Positions 11,467-20,328 of a stretch of 64,000 bases of DNA are shown piece by piece. Positions within the stretch are counted from its first letter, which is position 1, and every line of letters begins with the position of its first letter. This stretch comes from Burkholderiales bacterium (GTDB taxonomy: Bacteria; Pseudomonadota; Gammaproteobacteria; Burkholderiales; SG8-39), in assembly GCA_017880775.1 (NCBI GenBank), contig JADGRQ010000020.1, positions 1 through 64,000 on the forward strand, written 5' to 3'. The position numbers were made by a program, and so were the translations under genes. The notes beneath the pieces were generated by a model. It did no database searches, had not been told where the DNA came from, and was given only the letters and a program-made list of their open reading frames with translations.

Positions 11467-12395
11467 GCCTCGAGCACGGCACACACCTCATCGGCGGGCG
11501 GCGGCTTTCCCGGCGCCCCCAGGTTGCAAATGCGCGTTGCGCCATACAGGCCCGTGAGCGCGGGATCGGACCCGCAGTAGATGCCCGCCACCGGCGCGCC
11601 CAGTCCCACAGCGAGGTGCGTGAGCCCGGTGTCCACTCCGGCCACCGCACGCGCCTGCGCAAGCGTTGCCGCGAGCTGCGCGAGCTCCATGCGCTCCGGC
11701 ACGCGCGCATGCGCGAAGCCCGACGCGATCCGTGTGCAGCGCGCGCGCTCGGCTGCGCTGCCCCAAGGCAGCAGGCAGGCCAGCCCGCGCGCGCCGAGCC
11801 AACCGACCAGCTCGCGCCATCGCGCCTCGGGCCACAACTTATCGTCGCGACTGGTCATCGTGAGCAGCACTGCGAAAGACTCGCCGCCGGAAGCTGCGGC
11901 GGTGAAGCCGTAATCGACAGCATCCCCGGGCGCGACACCGAGCGCGGCGCACGCGAGCGCGCGGTTGCGCTCAACCGCATGCATGGCGGTCGCTACCGGG
12001 TGCCGCACGTCGTAGAAGCGCGCGGCCAGCGGCTCGCGCGCGCTGGCGGCATCGTAGCCGTGCGTCTCGCCGTGCGCGCTGGCCGCGATCAGCGCGCTTT
12101 TCACCAGTCCCTGCGTGTCGATCACGCACCCGTAGTGCTCGGCCGAGAGCGCGCGGCGAAACGCAGCCAGCTCACGCCACGTGGCCGGATCGTACAGGCG
12201 CGCGCGCCAGCGTCGCACAGCCACCGGAATCACCCGCCTCACGCACCGGTGCAGGCGCGCCACGTCCACGAACGATTCCTCCACCACCCAGTCGATCGAA
12301 GCGCCGGGCAGCGCGCGCAGCGCATCGCTCACCGCGGGGCCGTTGTGCACGATATCGCCGAGCGAAGAAGTCTTGACGAACAGGATCGAGGGCAT
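11457..12395 (-). CDS. waaC: LPS heptosyltransferase I
   Basis: 312 residues from MPSILFVKTSSLGD; the frame extends seven codons further upstream, but the GT9 fold begins here. WaaC adds the first L-glycero-D-manno-heptose to Kdo using ADP-heptose. Visible family motifs are ILFVKTSSLGDIVH at the start, MTSRDDKLWPEARW in the middle and VAGVDTGLTHLAVGLGAPV with GIYCGSDPALTGLYG near the end. It forms a tight pair with waaA. Confidence 0.9.
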   Translation of the reverse strand: MPSILFVKTSSLGDIVHNGPAVSDALRALPGASIDWVVEESFVDVARLHRCVRRVIPVAVRRWRARLYDPATWRELAAFRRALSAEHYGCVIDTQGLVKSALIAASAHGETHGYDAASAREPLAARFYDVRHPVATAMHAVERNRALACAALGVAPGDAVDYGFTAAASGGESFAVLLTMTSRDDKLWPEARWRELVGWLGARGLACLLPWGSAAERARCTRIASGFAHARVPERMELAQLAATLAQARAVAGVDTGLTHLAVGLGAPVAGIYCGSDPALTGLYGATRICNLGAPGKPPPADEVCAVLEAWL

Positions 12396-12423
12396 TGCGG
12401 CGGAACGCGGGGTCACGCTGGGA

Positions 12424-12429
12424 TAGAAT
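12424..12429 (+). promoter_or_regulatory. Candidate -10 box for the core glycosyltransferase pair
   Basis: TAGAAT on the plus strand lies in the 43-base gap between the divergent waaC and glycosyltransferase genes. No good -35 hexamer accompanies it. It would start transcription near 12436. Confidence 0.35.
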
Positions 12430-12438
12430 GAGGCCCCG

Positions 12439-13221
12439 TTGCACGGCGATTATAAGGTACGCAACTTGCCCGGCCGCGTCCCGCTCTCGGCGGTGCTCAT
12501 CACCCGGAACGCGGCGCACGCGATCGAACCCTGCCTCGCCAGCCTCGCGTTCGCCGACGAAATCCTGGTCGTTGATTCCGGCAGCAGCGATGCGACGCGC
12601 GCCATCGCCGAGCGCCACGGCGCGCGCGTGATCGAGAAGGACTGGCTCGGCTTCGGCAGGCAAAAGCAGTTCGCGGTGGACGAGGCGAAGCACGACTGGG
12701 TGCTGAGCGTGGACGCCGACGAGCGCGTCTCCGCGCCGCTCGCCGCGAGCATCCGCGCCGCGCTCGAGCATCCGGCGTCGCCGGTGTACCGCATGGCGCG
12801 CTGCAACCGCTTTCTCGGGCGCTGGCTGAGGCACGGCGAAGGCTATCCGGACTGGAGCCCGCGCCTGTTCGACCGGCGCAAGGCGCGCTGGAGCGACGAT
12901 CCGGTGCACGAAAAGGTCCTGTTCGCAGTGACGCCCGCGACGCTGGCGGGCGACCTGCTGCACGAATCGGCCGAGAATCTGGAGCAGTACCTCGCCAAGC
13001 AGAACCGCTACACCACGCTCGCGGCGCGCCAGCTCTACGAGCGCGGCGCGAGCGCCGGCGCCCTGCGGATGCTCGCCTCGCCCACCGTGCGCTTCGTCAA
13101 GTTCTACGTCGTGCGCCTGGGCTTCCTCGACGGGATGCCGGGACTGGTGCACATTGCGATCGGCTGCATGAACAGCTTCGTGAAATACGCCAAGCTCGCA
13201 GAGCTGCGGCGCGGCGCGTGA
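12439..13221 (+). CDS. WaaE/KdtX-like glycosyltransferase family 2
   Basis: Up to 260 residues. The GT-A fold begins at LSAVLITRNAAHAIEPCLAS; the nucleotide-binding acidic motifs are EILVVDSGSSDATR and WVLSVDADERVS. WKQ-like GFGRQKQFAVDEAKHDW and HGEGYPDWSPRLFDR are typical of the WaaE/KdtX family that adds a hexose to inner-core heptose. There is no ATG: the frame can start at TTG 12439 or, better supported by an AAGG ribosome-binding site 8 bases before it, at TTG 12466. The gene ends with a GTGA overlap into the next glycosyltransferase, so the two are coupled. Confidence 0.88.
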   Translation: MHGDYKVRNLPGRVPLSAVLITRNAAHAIEPCLASLAFADEILVVDSGSSDATRAIAERHGARVIEKDWLGFGRQKQFAVDEAKHDWVLSVDADERVSAPLAASIRAALEHPASPVYRMARCNRFLGRWLRHGEGYPDWSPRLFDRRKARWSDDPVHEKVLFAVTPATLAGDLLHESAENLEQYLAKQNRYTTLAARQLYERGASAGALRMLASPTVRFVKFYVVRLGFLDGMPGLVHIAIGCMNSFVKYAKLAELRRGA

Positions 13222-14273
13222 ACGAACTGCGCCGCGTGCTGGTCATCCGGCGCGACAACATCGGCGACCTGGTATGCACCACGCCGCTCATCGCGGCGCT
13301 GCGCGCGCGCTTTCCGCGGGCGTGGGTCGGCGCGCTCGTAAACAGCTACAACGCGCCGGTGCTGGAGGGCAACCCCGATCTCGACGCCGTCTACAGCTAC
13401 GAAAAGCTCAAACACCGCTCAGTCGACGGCGCGCTGCTCGGCACATTCGTCGGCGCGGTCATCGCGCGCTTCGGTCTGATCCGAAGGCTGCGCGCGCTGG
13501 AGCTCGATTGCGTAGCGATCGCCACACCGATGCATGTCTCGCGCACCGTCACGCTCGCGGCGATGCTCCGGCCGCAAGCGATCGCCGGCTTCGTGGACGG
13601 CAAACGCCCCGATTCGCGCATCCACCTTCCGGTGCCGCAGGAAACCACGGCGGGCCTGCACGAAGTCGAGGCCGTCTATCGCCTCGCGCCGCTGCTCGGC
13701 ATCGACGCGCCGATACCGCGTTTGAAGATCGTGCCCGCAGCCGACGCGGTCGCAAAGGCGAGGAGCGCGATCGAGCGCGCGGGACTCACCGGGCGGACGC
13801 TCGTTGGCGTGCACTTGAGCGCGCGCCGCCCTGCGCAGCGCTGGCCCGAGGACCGCTATGCGGAGCTGATCGTGAAGCTAAACGAGCGCATCAACGCGGC
13901 AAGCGTGATGCTCTGGTCGCCCGGCGCGGCCGACCACCCGCGGCACCCGGGCGATGACGCCAAGGCCATAGAGGTCGAAAGACTCGTGGGCGCGCGCGCA
14001 CCGCTCCTTGCTTATCCGACCGTCGAGCTGCGCGATCTGATCGCTGCGCTGTCGGTGTGTGACGCGATGGTCTGTCCCGACGGCGGCGCGATGCACATCG
14101 CGGCGGCCCTGGACAAGCCGACCGTGGCGCTGTTCGGCGATTCGTCTCCCGAGCGCTGGCGGCCGTGGGGCGTGCCGCACCGGGTGTTGCGCCCGGAGAG
14201 CCGCAGCCTTACCGATCTCGGCGAGGAAGAGGTGTTGTCCGCGCTCGCCGAGCTATACGCGCTTATGCGCTGA
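13218..14273 (+). CDS. Glycosyltransferase family 9 (heptosyltransferase-like)
   Basis: 351 residues, GTG start overlapping the previous stop by four bases. The N-terminus RVLVIRRDNIGDLVCTTPLI is the GT9 signature, and the C-terminal donor-binding region has MVCPDGGAMHIAAALDKP and VALFGDSSPERWRPWG. GT9 enzymes use ADP-heptose or related donors in LPS core assembly. Placement beside waaA, waaC and a WaaE-like gene supports a core role, for instance adding a second heptose or another core sugar. The exact acceptor cannot be stated. The last 21 bases overlap the convergent HEPN gene. Confidence 0.87.
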   Translation: MNELRRVLVIRRDNIGDLVCTTPLIAALRARFPRAWVGALVNSYNAPVLEGNPDLDAVYSYEKLKHRSVDGALLGTFVGAVIARFGLIRRLRALELDCVAIATPMHVSRTVTLAAMLRPQAIAGFVDGKRPDSRIHLPVPQETTAGLHEVEAVYRLAPLLGIDAPIPRLKIVPAADAVAKARSAIERAGLTGRTLVGVHLSARRPAQRWPEDRYAELIVKLNERINAASVMLWSPGAADHPRHPGDDAKAIEVERLVGARAPLLAYPTVELRDLIAALSVCDAMVCPDGGAMHIAAALDKPTVALFGDSSPERWRPWGVPHRVLRPESRSLTDLGEEEVLSALAELYALMR

Positions 14274-14756
14274 ACGGGCCGTTTCGTCGCCGATTCCGAT
14301 GCGCTCGAAGTCGCCCAGCAGGCGCAGCAGTTGCGCGGCCTCCTTCGAGGCGGCCGATTTCCCGAGAAGCTTAAGTGTCTTCCTCACGAAATCGCAGATC
14401 CACGGCCGGAACTCGAGCACGTCGGAGGCATCCACCGGCACGAACGTCTTGTAGTCCGCGGTGTTGCGCCGGTCCATCAACGCGTTGAACCTCTTTGATG
14501 TGTCCGCCGGCAGCGCCGCAGGCTTGACGAAATGCAATGCCAACAACTCCTGGGCGGCATCGTGGCTCTTTGCCCGTATGCCCTTTGACACGAGTAACGC
14601 CGTCGCGACATGAAAACACGCGAAGTACAGTTCCTTGATGCTGCTGCGGTACTCCGGGCCGTACGGGCCGGCGAGGTTGTTCATCGCGGACGCCAGGCAG
14701 CCCGCCGAAGCCATCAACTCGCTCTTTACCGCTTGCGCCGTCCCGGTCTTTTCCAT
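14253..14756 (-). CDS. HEPN-domain protein (UPF0332-like), toxin-like partner
   Basis: 167 residues, mostly helical. The stretch IKELYFACFHVATALLVSKG and the motif MDRRNTADY near residue 100 resemble the UPF0332 group of HEPN proteins, where an arginine and a downstream polar or aromatic residue line the active site. HEPN proteins are ribonucleases or substrates of their nucleotidyltransferase partners. The upstream nucleotidyltransferase gene overlaps it by 31 bases, which makes a MNT-HEPN pair. Here the classic RxxxxH RNase motif is not evident, so RNase activity is doubtful. Confidence 0.72.
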   Translation of the reverse strand: MEKTGTAQAVKSELMASAGCLASAMNNLAGPYGPEYRSSIKELYFACFHVATALLVSKGIRAKSHDAAQELLALHFVKPAALPADTSKRFNALMDRRNTADYKTFVPVDASDVLEFRPWICDFVRKTLKLLGKSAASKEAAQLLRLLGDFERIGIGDETARSAHKRV

Positions 14757-15244
14757 ACCACCTCCATCTCATCGCGGATCGACTCGAGCAGCGCGTCACC
14801 GTCCGCGGCGAAGATCGGCACCGGATTGAGAAAAATCCCGTATTGCCCCGAGCAGTACGGCCGGCGGGCCTCCAGCGCGATCCGCGATAACTGCGACTCG
14901 ATGCCCGGGTCCCGCCCGACGTCGAAGAACACCACCACATCGAGGTCCGAAGCGTCATCCGACAGGCCGTTCACGCGGCTGCCGAATGCGGCGACCGCAT
15001 CGGGCTCAACCGGAAGCTTTCCGAGTCCGACGCAGAAGCGCCGCAGCACGGCCTGCTCCCCCGGCGTCAGGTGGGTCGCCGGACCGAAGCGCATCGCCCC
15101 GAGCACCGGGTCGCGACGCATCACCGCGCGAACGCGGATGCCACGCTCGCGGAGCCGTGCGCGGTAGCGGCGCATCCGCTCCGCCGCCGACACGGCAACC
15201 CCGGTAGTTGGACGCCCGACGCGGCGCCGCAGATTTGTTTCCAC
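14726..15244 (-). CDS. Minimal nucleotidyltransferase (MNT) with basic N-terminal tail
   Basis: 172 residues, GTG start. The catalytic signature GSRVNG....SDLDVVVFFD lies near residues 87-107; the glycine-serine and the DxD pair are intact, as in MntA-type antitoxins that AMPylate or otherwise modify a HEPN toxin. Before it sits an arginine-rich segment (GRPTTG, then AAERMRRYRARLRERG, about residues 10-36), which looks like a small DNA- or RNA-binding module. It overlaps the HEPN gene downstream and is followed upstream by only 36 bases to the end of the CapD-like gene. Antitoxin role is inference. Confidence 0.75.
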   Translation of the reverse strand: METNLRRRVGRPTTGVAVSAAERMRRYRARLRERGIRVRAVMRRDPVLGAMRFGPATHLTPGEQAVLRRFCVGLGKLPVEPDAVAAFGSRVNGLSDDASDLDVVVFFDVGRDPGIESQLSRIALEARRPYCSGQYGIFLNPVPIFAADGDALLESIRDEMEVVWKRPGRRKR

Positions 15245-15280
15245 GAATTATCGTAACGCAGTGATATTAATTAAGCAAAG

Positions 15281-17122
15281 TCAGACGGCCTGCGCCGGCA
15301 TCGCGTACTCCGGCACCCATTTCTTCAGCTGCTCGCGCACGGCGTCGTCGGCTGCAGCGCCGCGTCCCTCCAGCCAACCGGTCACCTCGCGGATCAGCGC
15401 GCCATCGGCCGTACCGCCCGCTTTGGCAATGCGCAGCTTCGCGCGCGGCGTGGGCAGCGTGCGTTCGGCGTCGGCGAGGATCTCCTCGTAAAGCTTCTCG
15501 CCCGGGCGCAGGCCGGTGAACTCGATCTTGATGTCGCTCTCGGCGAAGCCCGAAAGACGGATCATCTGGCGCGCAAGGTCCACGATCTTCACCGGCTCGC
15601 CCATGTCGAGCACGTAGATTTCGCCCGCCTTGCCCATCTGCCCGGCCTGCAGCACCAGTTGCGCCGCTTCCGGGATGGTCATGAAATAGCGCCGGATCTC
15701 CGGGTGCGTGACCGTCACCGGTCCGCCACGCGCGATCTGCTCGCGAAAGCGCGGCACCACGCTTCCGGTCGAACCAAGCACGTTGCCGAAACGCACGATC
15801 ACGAACTGCGTCGCGCAGCCCGGCTGCAGCGCCTGGCACACCAGTTCTGCCACGCGCTTGGAGGCGCCCATCACGTTGGTCGGATTGACCGCTTTGTCGG
15901 TAGAGATCAGCACGAATTTCTGCGCGCCCGAGGCGGCCGCGGCGCGCGCCACATTGAGCGTGCCGAGCACGTTGTTCCGCACCGCCTCGAATGCGTTCTC
16001 GGTCTCCATCAGCGGCACGTGCTTGTACGCCGCAGCGTGGAATATCACTTCCGGTCGCCAACGGGCGAACACCTCGGCCAGACGCTGCGCATCCTTCGCG
16101 TCGCCGATCACCGGCACGATCTCGGCGGCGCCGCGCAAGTCGCGGAACTCCTGCGCGATCGTATAGAGCGCAAACTCGGAGTGATCGAACAGCACCAGCC
16201 GCGCCGGCGCGAAACGGGCGATCTGGCGGCACAGCTCCGAGCCGATGGATCCACCGGCGCCGGTGACCAGCACCGTCTTGCCCTTCAGGAACCCTTCGAG
16301 GCCCGGCAGGTCGAGCGCCACGGCGTCGCGCCCCAGCAGGTCATCGAGTTCGATGTTGCGCAGCGCGGAGACGCTCACCTTGCCCGAGACGATGTCCGAG
16401 AGCGCCGGCACCGTCATCACCGTGATCCCCGCGGCGACGCACAGGTCCACTGCGCGCTTGCGCACCGCGTGCGTCGCGCCGGGCATCGCGATGATGGCCT
16501 GCGTCACGCCGAGTCGTTCCGCAATTTCGCCGACCTTGTCCAGCGTACCGATGACCTTCACGCCGGCGATCGCGCCGCCTTTCTTTCGCGCATCGTCGTC
16601 GAGCAGCCCGAGCACGCGCCAGGCGCGGCTGTTGGCAAGGTCCTGCAGCAGCAGCGCCGCCGCGTCGCCCGCGCCGAGCACCAGCACCGGGATCGATTCC
16701 GGACGGGCGACGACGTGCATCAGGCCGCCCTCCTTCCACGCGCGGTACAGAAGGCGGCTTCCGCTCATCGCACCCACCAGCAGCACCGGCGCGATCAGGA
16801 ACACCGAGCGCGGCACGGCTCCTGCCATCCGCAGGAACGACAGCAACGCGAGCACGGCAAGCGCGCCAACGCCCACCGCGATCAGGATGCGTTGCAGATC
16901 CGGCAGGCTCGCGTAGCGCCACAGGCCGCGGTACAGGCCGAGCGCCCAGAACACCACCACGTGCACCGCGACCACGTACGGCAGCCGCGCGAGCATCACC
17001 TGCTGGAATTCGGGTGGAATGTCGAGGTTGAAGCGTAACCAGAACGCGGCGCACCAGACCACGCCGGCCGCGACCACGTCGTGGGCAAATGCGAGCAGCG
17101 CGCGCGGATTGGGCAGCGCCAT
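15281..17122 (-). CDS. CapD/WbpM-like nucleotide-sugar 4,6-dehydratase (membrane-anchored)
   Basis: 613 residues. Four hydrophobic segments lie within about residues 10-125. A first Rossmann-like domain (VLVLGAGDAAALLL near 145) is followed by the catalytic SDR domain with TGAGGSIGSELCRQ near residue 290 and the active-site stretch STDKAVNPTNVMGASKR, in which methionine replaces the usual tyrosine, as in the WbpM/FlaA1 group. Such enzymes convert UDP-GlcNAc to a UDP-4-keto-6-deoxy sugar and start synthesis of QuiNAc, FucNAc or bacillosamine. The start overlaps the stop of the WecA-like gene by one base, so the two form an operon. Confidence 0.92.
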   Translation of the reverse strand: MALPNPRALLAFAHDVVAAGVVWCAAFWLRFNLDIPPEFQQVMLARLPYVVAVHVVVFWALGLYRGLWRYASLPDLQRILIAVGVGALAVLALLSFLRMAGAVPRSVFLIAPVLLVGAMSGSRLLYRAWKEGGLMHVVARPESIPVLVLGAGDAAALLLQDLANSRAWRVLGLLDDDARKKGGAIAGVKVIGTLDKVGEIAERLGVTQAIIAMPGATHAVRKRAVDLCVAAGITVMTVPALSDIVSGKVSVSALRNIELDDLLGRDAVALDLPGLEGFLKGKTVLVTGAGGSIGSELCRQIARFAPARLVLFDHSEFALYTIAQEFRDLRGAAEIVPVIGDAKDAQRLAEVFARWRPEVIFHAAAYKHVPLMETENAFEAVRNNVLGTLNVARAAAASGAQKFVLISTDKAVNPTNVMGASKRVAELVCQALQPGCATQFVIVRFGNVLGSTGSVVPRFREQIARGGPVTVTHPEIRRYFMTIPEAAQLVLQAGQMGKAGEIYVLDMGEPVKIVDLARQMIRLSGFAESDIKIEFTGLRPGEKLYEEILADAERTLPTPRAKLRIAKAGGTADGALIREVTGWLEGRGAAADDAVREQLKKWVPEYAMPAQAV

Positions 17123-18114
17123 CAGGGGGCCGCCTTCACGTGCCGCGCCCAGCGCAGATCGACCCAGACCGCGACTGCGATCAGGACCGCGGTGGCGGCG
17201 GCAATCGCGCCGAGCTGCACTGCGGGCCGCTGGTTGCGGGCACCAAGCGCGACGAGCGCGCAGCCGAGCATCGCCGCGTATTCGATGTACGCCGTGCCGC
17301 GATGGCCGAATCCCATGCGCACCAGCCGCTGGTAGTAATGCTCGCGGTGCGCGTGCGACGCGCTCTCCCCTCTTAGCACGCGCTTAAGGAGCGTGAGCGT
17401 GGCATCGCACATGAAGGGCGCGAACACCAGCATCGGAAACCACAACGGCCAGAGATCGTCGCGCCATCCGACCACGCCGAGCGCTCCGGCCAGAAAACCG
17501 AGCGGAACCGAGCCCACGTCGCCCATGAAGATGCGCGCCGGGTGGAAGTTCGAGGTCAGGAACGCTGCAGCGGCGGCGGCAAGTGCCGCGCTCAGCGTGG
17601 CGAGCGCCGAGCCGCCCGCCAAGTGCGCGGCGAGTGCGTAAGTGCCGAAGCCGATCACCGCCATGCCGCCCGCAAGGCCGTCCGAGCCGTCCATGAAATT
17701 GTAGAGATTCGCGGTCCAGGCGACCGCCAGCGCGAGCAGCACCAGCGCCGCCGGGTGCATCGGGCTCAGCACGTACCACACCAGCACGCCCGCCGACGCA
17801 AGGTGCGCTGCCAGCCGGCCAACCGTCGGCAATCCCAGCGTGTCGTCGGCGAACGAGAGCAGCGCGAGCCCCGCGGCGAGCGCCATCGACAGCCACAGCG
17901 AGCCGATGCCCGAATCGACGCCCACTGCGAGCGCGACCGCGGCGCCCGCAAGCACTGCAATGCCGCCGGTGCGCGGCACGGGACGATCATGCAGCGAACG
18001 TTCGTTGGGTTGGTCGAGCGCGAGGCCGCGCCCGAGGCGCGACAGCAGCAGGCGCAGGCAGACGAAGGAGACGGCGAAGGCAAGCAGCGCCGGGACGGCG
18101 GGCATGGCGGGCAT
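17122..18114 (-). CDS. WecA/WbpL-like undecaprenyl-phosphate sugar-1-phosphate transferase
   Basis: 330 residues, about ten membrane helices. It transfers a HexNAc-1-phosphate from a UDP-sugar to undecaprenyl phosphate to start O-unit or glycan synthesis at the inner membrane. Family markers include LDQPNERSLHDRPVPRTGG near residue 35, SFADDTLGLP, NLYNFMDGSDGLAGG and the later HAHREHYYQRLVRMG. Two ATGs (18114 and 18105) can serve as start; an upstream extension is unlikely to be translated. It is coupled to the CapD-like dehydratase that would make its substrate. Confidence 0.92.
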   Translation of the reverse strand: MPAMPAVPALLAFAVSFVCLRLLLSRLGRGLALDQPNERSLHDRPVPRTGGIAVLAGAAVALAVGVDSGIGSLWLSMALAAGLALLSFADDTLGLPTVGRLAAHLASAGVLVWYVLSPMHPAALVLLALAVAWTANLYNFMDGSDGLAGGMAVIGFGTYALAAHLAGGSALATLSAALAAAAAAFLTSNFHPARIFMGDVGSVPLGFLAGALGVVGWRDDLWPLWFPMLVFAPFMCDATLTLLKRVLRGESASHAHREHYYQRLVRMGFGHRGTAYIEYAAMLGCALVALGARNQRPAVQLGAIAAATAVLIAVAVWVDLRWARHVKAAP

Positions 18115-18180
18115 TCTAGCCGCCGGAGGCCGTGGAGATCCCGAACGGCGCGCCGCCCCGGTGGGAAATCGCCACCCCGA

Positions 18181-18219
18181 TTTATGCAAATTGAGTATCG
18201 AACTTGCAATTTGCATAAA
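18181..18219. repeat. Perfect 13-bp inverted repeat upstream of the AAA ATPase
   Basis: Arms TTTATGCAAATTG (18181-18193) and CAATTTGCATAAA (18207-18219) are exact reverse complements separated by 13 bases. The element is AT-rich within GC-rich DNA and lies 20 bases before the ATPase start. It could be an operator or part of the promoter; it is not followed by a T-run and does not look like an intrinsic terminator. Confidence 0.85.
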
Positions 18220-18238
18220 CAGGGAAGATCATCGCTGC

Positions 18239-19426
18239 ATGACTCCGCGGCTCCTCACCCCGCTGCTGCGCGCCATGGCCCGCAAGGTCCCGGTTGTGGC
18301 TGTGTTCGGTCCGCGGCAAAGCGGCAAGACGATGCTTTGCCGCGCGGCGTTCAGGCGCAAGCCGTACGCCAATCTCGAGGCTCCGGACACGCGGCAGTTT
18401 GCCCTGGACGATCCGCGCGGCTTCCTGCGCCAGTTTCCGGCCGGCGCGCTGCTCGACGAAGTGCAGCGCGCCCCCGAGCTTCTGTCCTACATACAGGAAG
18501 AGGTGGACGAGCACCGCGCGCCGGGTCGCTACGTGCTCACCGGCAGCGAGCAGTGGCTGCTGTCCGAGCGCATAAGCCAGCCGCTTGCCGGGCGCACCGC
18601 GCTGCTGCGGCTGCTGCCGTTCTCGCTGGCGGAAATGCGCGGCCACTATCCGGCCCGCTCGCTCGACGAGACGCTGTTTCACGGCTTCTATCCACGCATC
18701 CACGACGCCGGCCTCGACCCGGTCCAGGCGCTCGGCGATTACGTCGAAACCTACGTGCAGCGCGACCTGCGGCTGATGGCCAATGTGCACAATCTCTCGC
18801 TTTTCGTGAAGTTCCTCGGACTCCTGGCCGGGCGCACCGGGCAACTGCTCAATCTCTCGCAACTCGCCAATGACGCGGGCTTGTCGCACACCACGGCACG
18901 GCAGTGGATCTCCCTGCTCGAGGCCGGCTTCATCGTGCATCTTCTCCCACCCTGGTTCGCCAATCTTGGCAAGCGGCTGGTGAAGACACCGAAGCTTTAT
19001 TTCGTCGACGTGGGGCTTGCCTGCTACCTGCTCGGGATCACGGCGGCGGCTCAGCTCGCCCGCCACCCCTTGCGCGGCGCGCTGGTCGAGAACCTGGTGG
19101 CGATCGAGGCGCTCAAGAGCTTCCATCATCGCGGCATCGCTCCCAGGATGTACTTCTACCGCGACAGCAACGGCAACGAGGTGGACCTCGTGCTCGAACA
19201 CGGCCTCTCCCTCTACGCCGCTGAAGTCAAGGCGGGCGCGACGGTCGTCTCCGACTATTTCAGGGGCCTGTCGCGCTTCGCGGCGCTGATGCCCGACCGC
19301 CTCGCCGCCGCTGCCGTCGTGTATGGCGGCGACAGCACCCAGCAACGAAGCGGCTATCAGGTCGTGCCCGCGCTCGAATGCGACCGGCTGTTCGCTGGCT
19401 GGTTCAGAAAGAAGCCGCCGCGCTGA
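18239..19426 (+). CDS. AAA-family ATPase with DUF4143 domain
   Basis: 395 residues. The Walker A loop GPRQSGKT is at about residues 24-31 and the Walker B segment GALLDEVQRAPEL near 78; TGSEQWLL acts as sensor 1. The C-terminal half is the DUF4143 region: a winged-helix part (LSQLANDAGLSHTTARQWISLL), LYFVDVGLACYLLG, then a nuclease-like core with LVENLVAIEAL and NGNEVDLVLEHG...YAAEVKAG, which matches the E-D-ExK layout of a PD-(D/E)XK fold. The cellular role of this family is not settled. The gene stands alone, convergent with the SDR gene, and is preceded by a perfect inverted repeat. Confidence 0.9.
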   Translation: MTPRLLTPLLRAMARKVPVVAVFGPRQSGKTMLCRAAFRRKPYANLEAPDTRQFALDDPRGFLRQFPAGALLDEVQRAPELLSYIQEEVDEHRAPGRYVLTGSEQWLLSERISQPLAGRTALLRLLPFSLAEMRGHYPARSLDETLFHGFYPRIHDAGLDPVQALGDYVETYVQRDLRLMANVHNLSLFVKFLGLLAGRTGQLLNLSQLANDAGLSHTTARQWISLLEAGFIVHLLPPWFANLGKRLVKTPKLYFVDVGLACYLLGITAAAQLARHPLRGALVENLVAIEALKSFHHRGIAPRMYFYRDSNGNEVDLVLEHGLSLYAAEVKAGATVVSDYFRGLSRFAALMPDRLAAAAVVYGGDSTQQRSGYQVVPALECDRLFAGWFRKKPPR

Positions 19427-19464
19427 TCAGGGCGTTGCACGCGCACGGCGGCGTTTAGGACGGC

Positions 19465-20328
19465 TCAGCGAGACCGGTACCACTCGGAGGTGGCGCGCAA
19501 GCCTTCCTCGAAGCCGAACGGCGCCCGCCATCTCAACTCCGCGCGGATCGCGGAATCGTCCACTTCGAGCGAGCGCGTGAGCTTCTTCATCGGCGGCACA
19601 AGTTCGAGCAGCGCGACCGGAAAATGAAACAGCCGCGCCGGATGGCCGAGCGCGGCGCCGATCGCACGGCACAAATCCGGCGTGGATACCGGTGCACCAT
19701 CGCTCAATGGGTAAGTGCGACCCGCTGCCGCGGGAGCATCCACACAGCGCACGATCGCGTCGGCGAGATTTCCGACGTAGATCAGGCTGCGCCGGTTCTC
19801 AATACTGGCGAGGGGCAACGGCAGCCCGTGATCGATCGCGCGCATCAGTGCGAGAAAGTTCGCCTTCACGCCCGGGCCGTAGACGAGCGGCGGGCGCAGC
19901 ACCACGAGCTCGATGCCGTCGATCCGCGCAAGCTGCGCCTCGGCTTCGGCCTTGAGCGCGGCGTACGGGTCCTCGCGCCCCTCGCCGGTTTCGGCTTTCG
20001 CGCTGCTCAGGTAGATGAACCGTCGCACGCCACGTTCGGCGGCCGCCTGCGCGAGCCGTGCGGTCGCCTCTACGTTCAGCTCGCGCGCACGCGCGATCTG
20101 CGCCGCCGCAACGTGCGCCAGATTGGCGAGGTGCACCACGCAATCGACTCCGCCGAGCAGGTCGTCCCAGCGATCGAAAGTCGCGAGGTCTCCCGTCGCC
20201 GCGCGCGACGCGGCGCGCACCTCGAATCCCCGGGCCGCCAGTGCCGGACACACCGCGCTGCCGATGAATCCGGTTGCGCCGGTGACGAGGATGCGCGCGC
20301 TGTTTCCGATGGGCGCCTCCTGATCCAC
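19465..20328 (-). CDS. NAD-dependent epimerase/dehydratase (extended SDR, sugar nucleotide)
   Basis: About 287 residues. The Rossmann motif VTGATGFIGS begins the fold and the catalytic Y-A-A-L-K (YxxxK) is near residue 140 with SSAKAE as the serine site. It probably reduces or epimerises a nucleotide-linked 4-keto sugar, such as the product of the CapD-like enzyme. The start is uncertain: a GTG at 20328 is in frame, but a consensus AGGAGG ends five bases before an ATC at 20310, and in two gene fragments elsewhere in the window the corresponding codon is ATG. The frame is open further upstream through the vapC gene, which is chance. Confidence 0.88.
   Translation of the reverse strand: MDQEAPIGNSARILVTGATGFIGSAVCPALAARGFEVRAASRAATGDLATFDRWDDLLGGVDCVVHLANLAHVAAAQIARARELNVEATARLAQAAAERGVRRFIYLSSAKAETGEGREDPYAALKAEAEAQLARIDGIELVVLRPPLVYGPGVKANFLALMRAIDHGLPLPLASIENRRSLIYVGNLADAIVRCVDAPAAAGRTYPLSDGAPVSTPDLCRAIGAALGHPARLFHFPVALLELVPPMKKLTRSLEVDDSAIRAELRWRAPFGFEEGLRATSEWYRSR

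Noticed and set aside
15659-17038. Long plus-strand frame opposite the CapD-like gene
   Set aside because: Composition is typical of antisense frames in GC-rich DNA; the minus-strand gene has clear motifs.
17542-18240. Upstream extension of the AAA ATPase frame through the WecA-like gene
   Set aside because: The ATPase homology starts at 18239; the extension lies antisense to a well-supported gene and would read across the inverted repeat.
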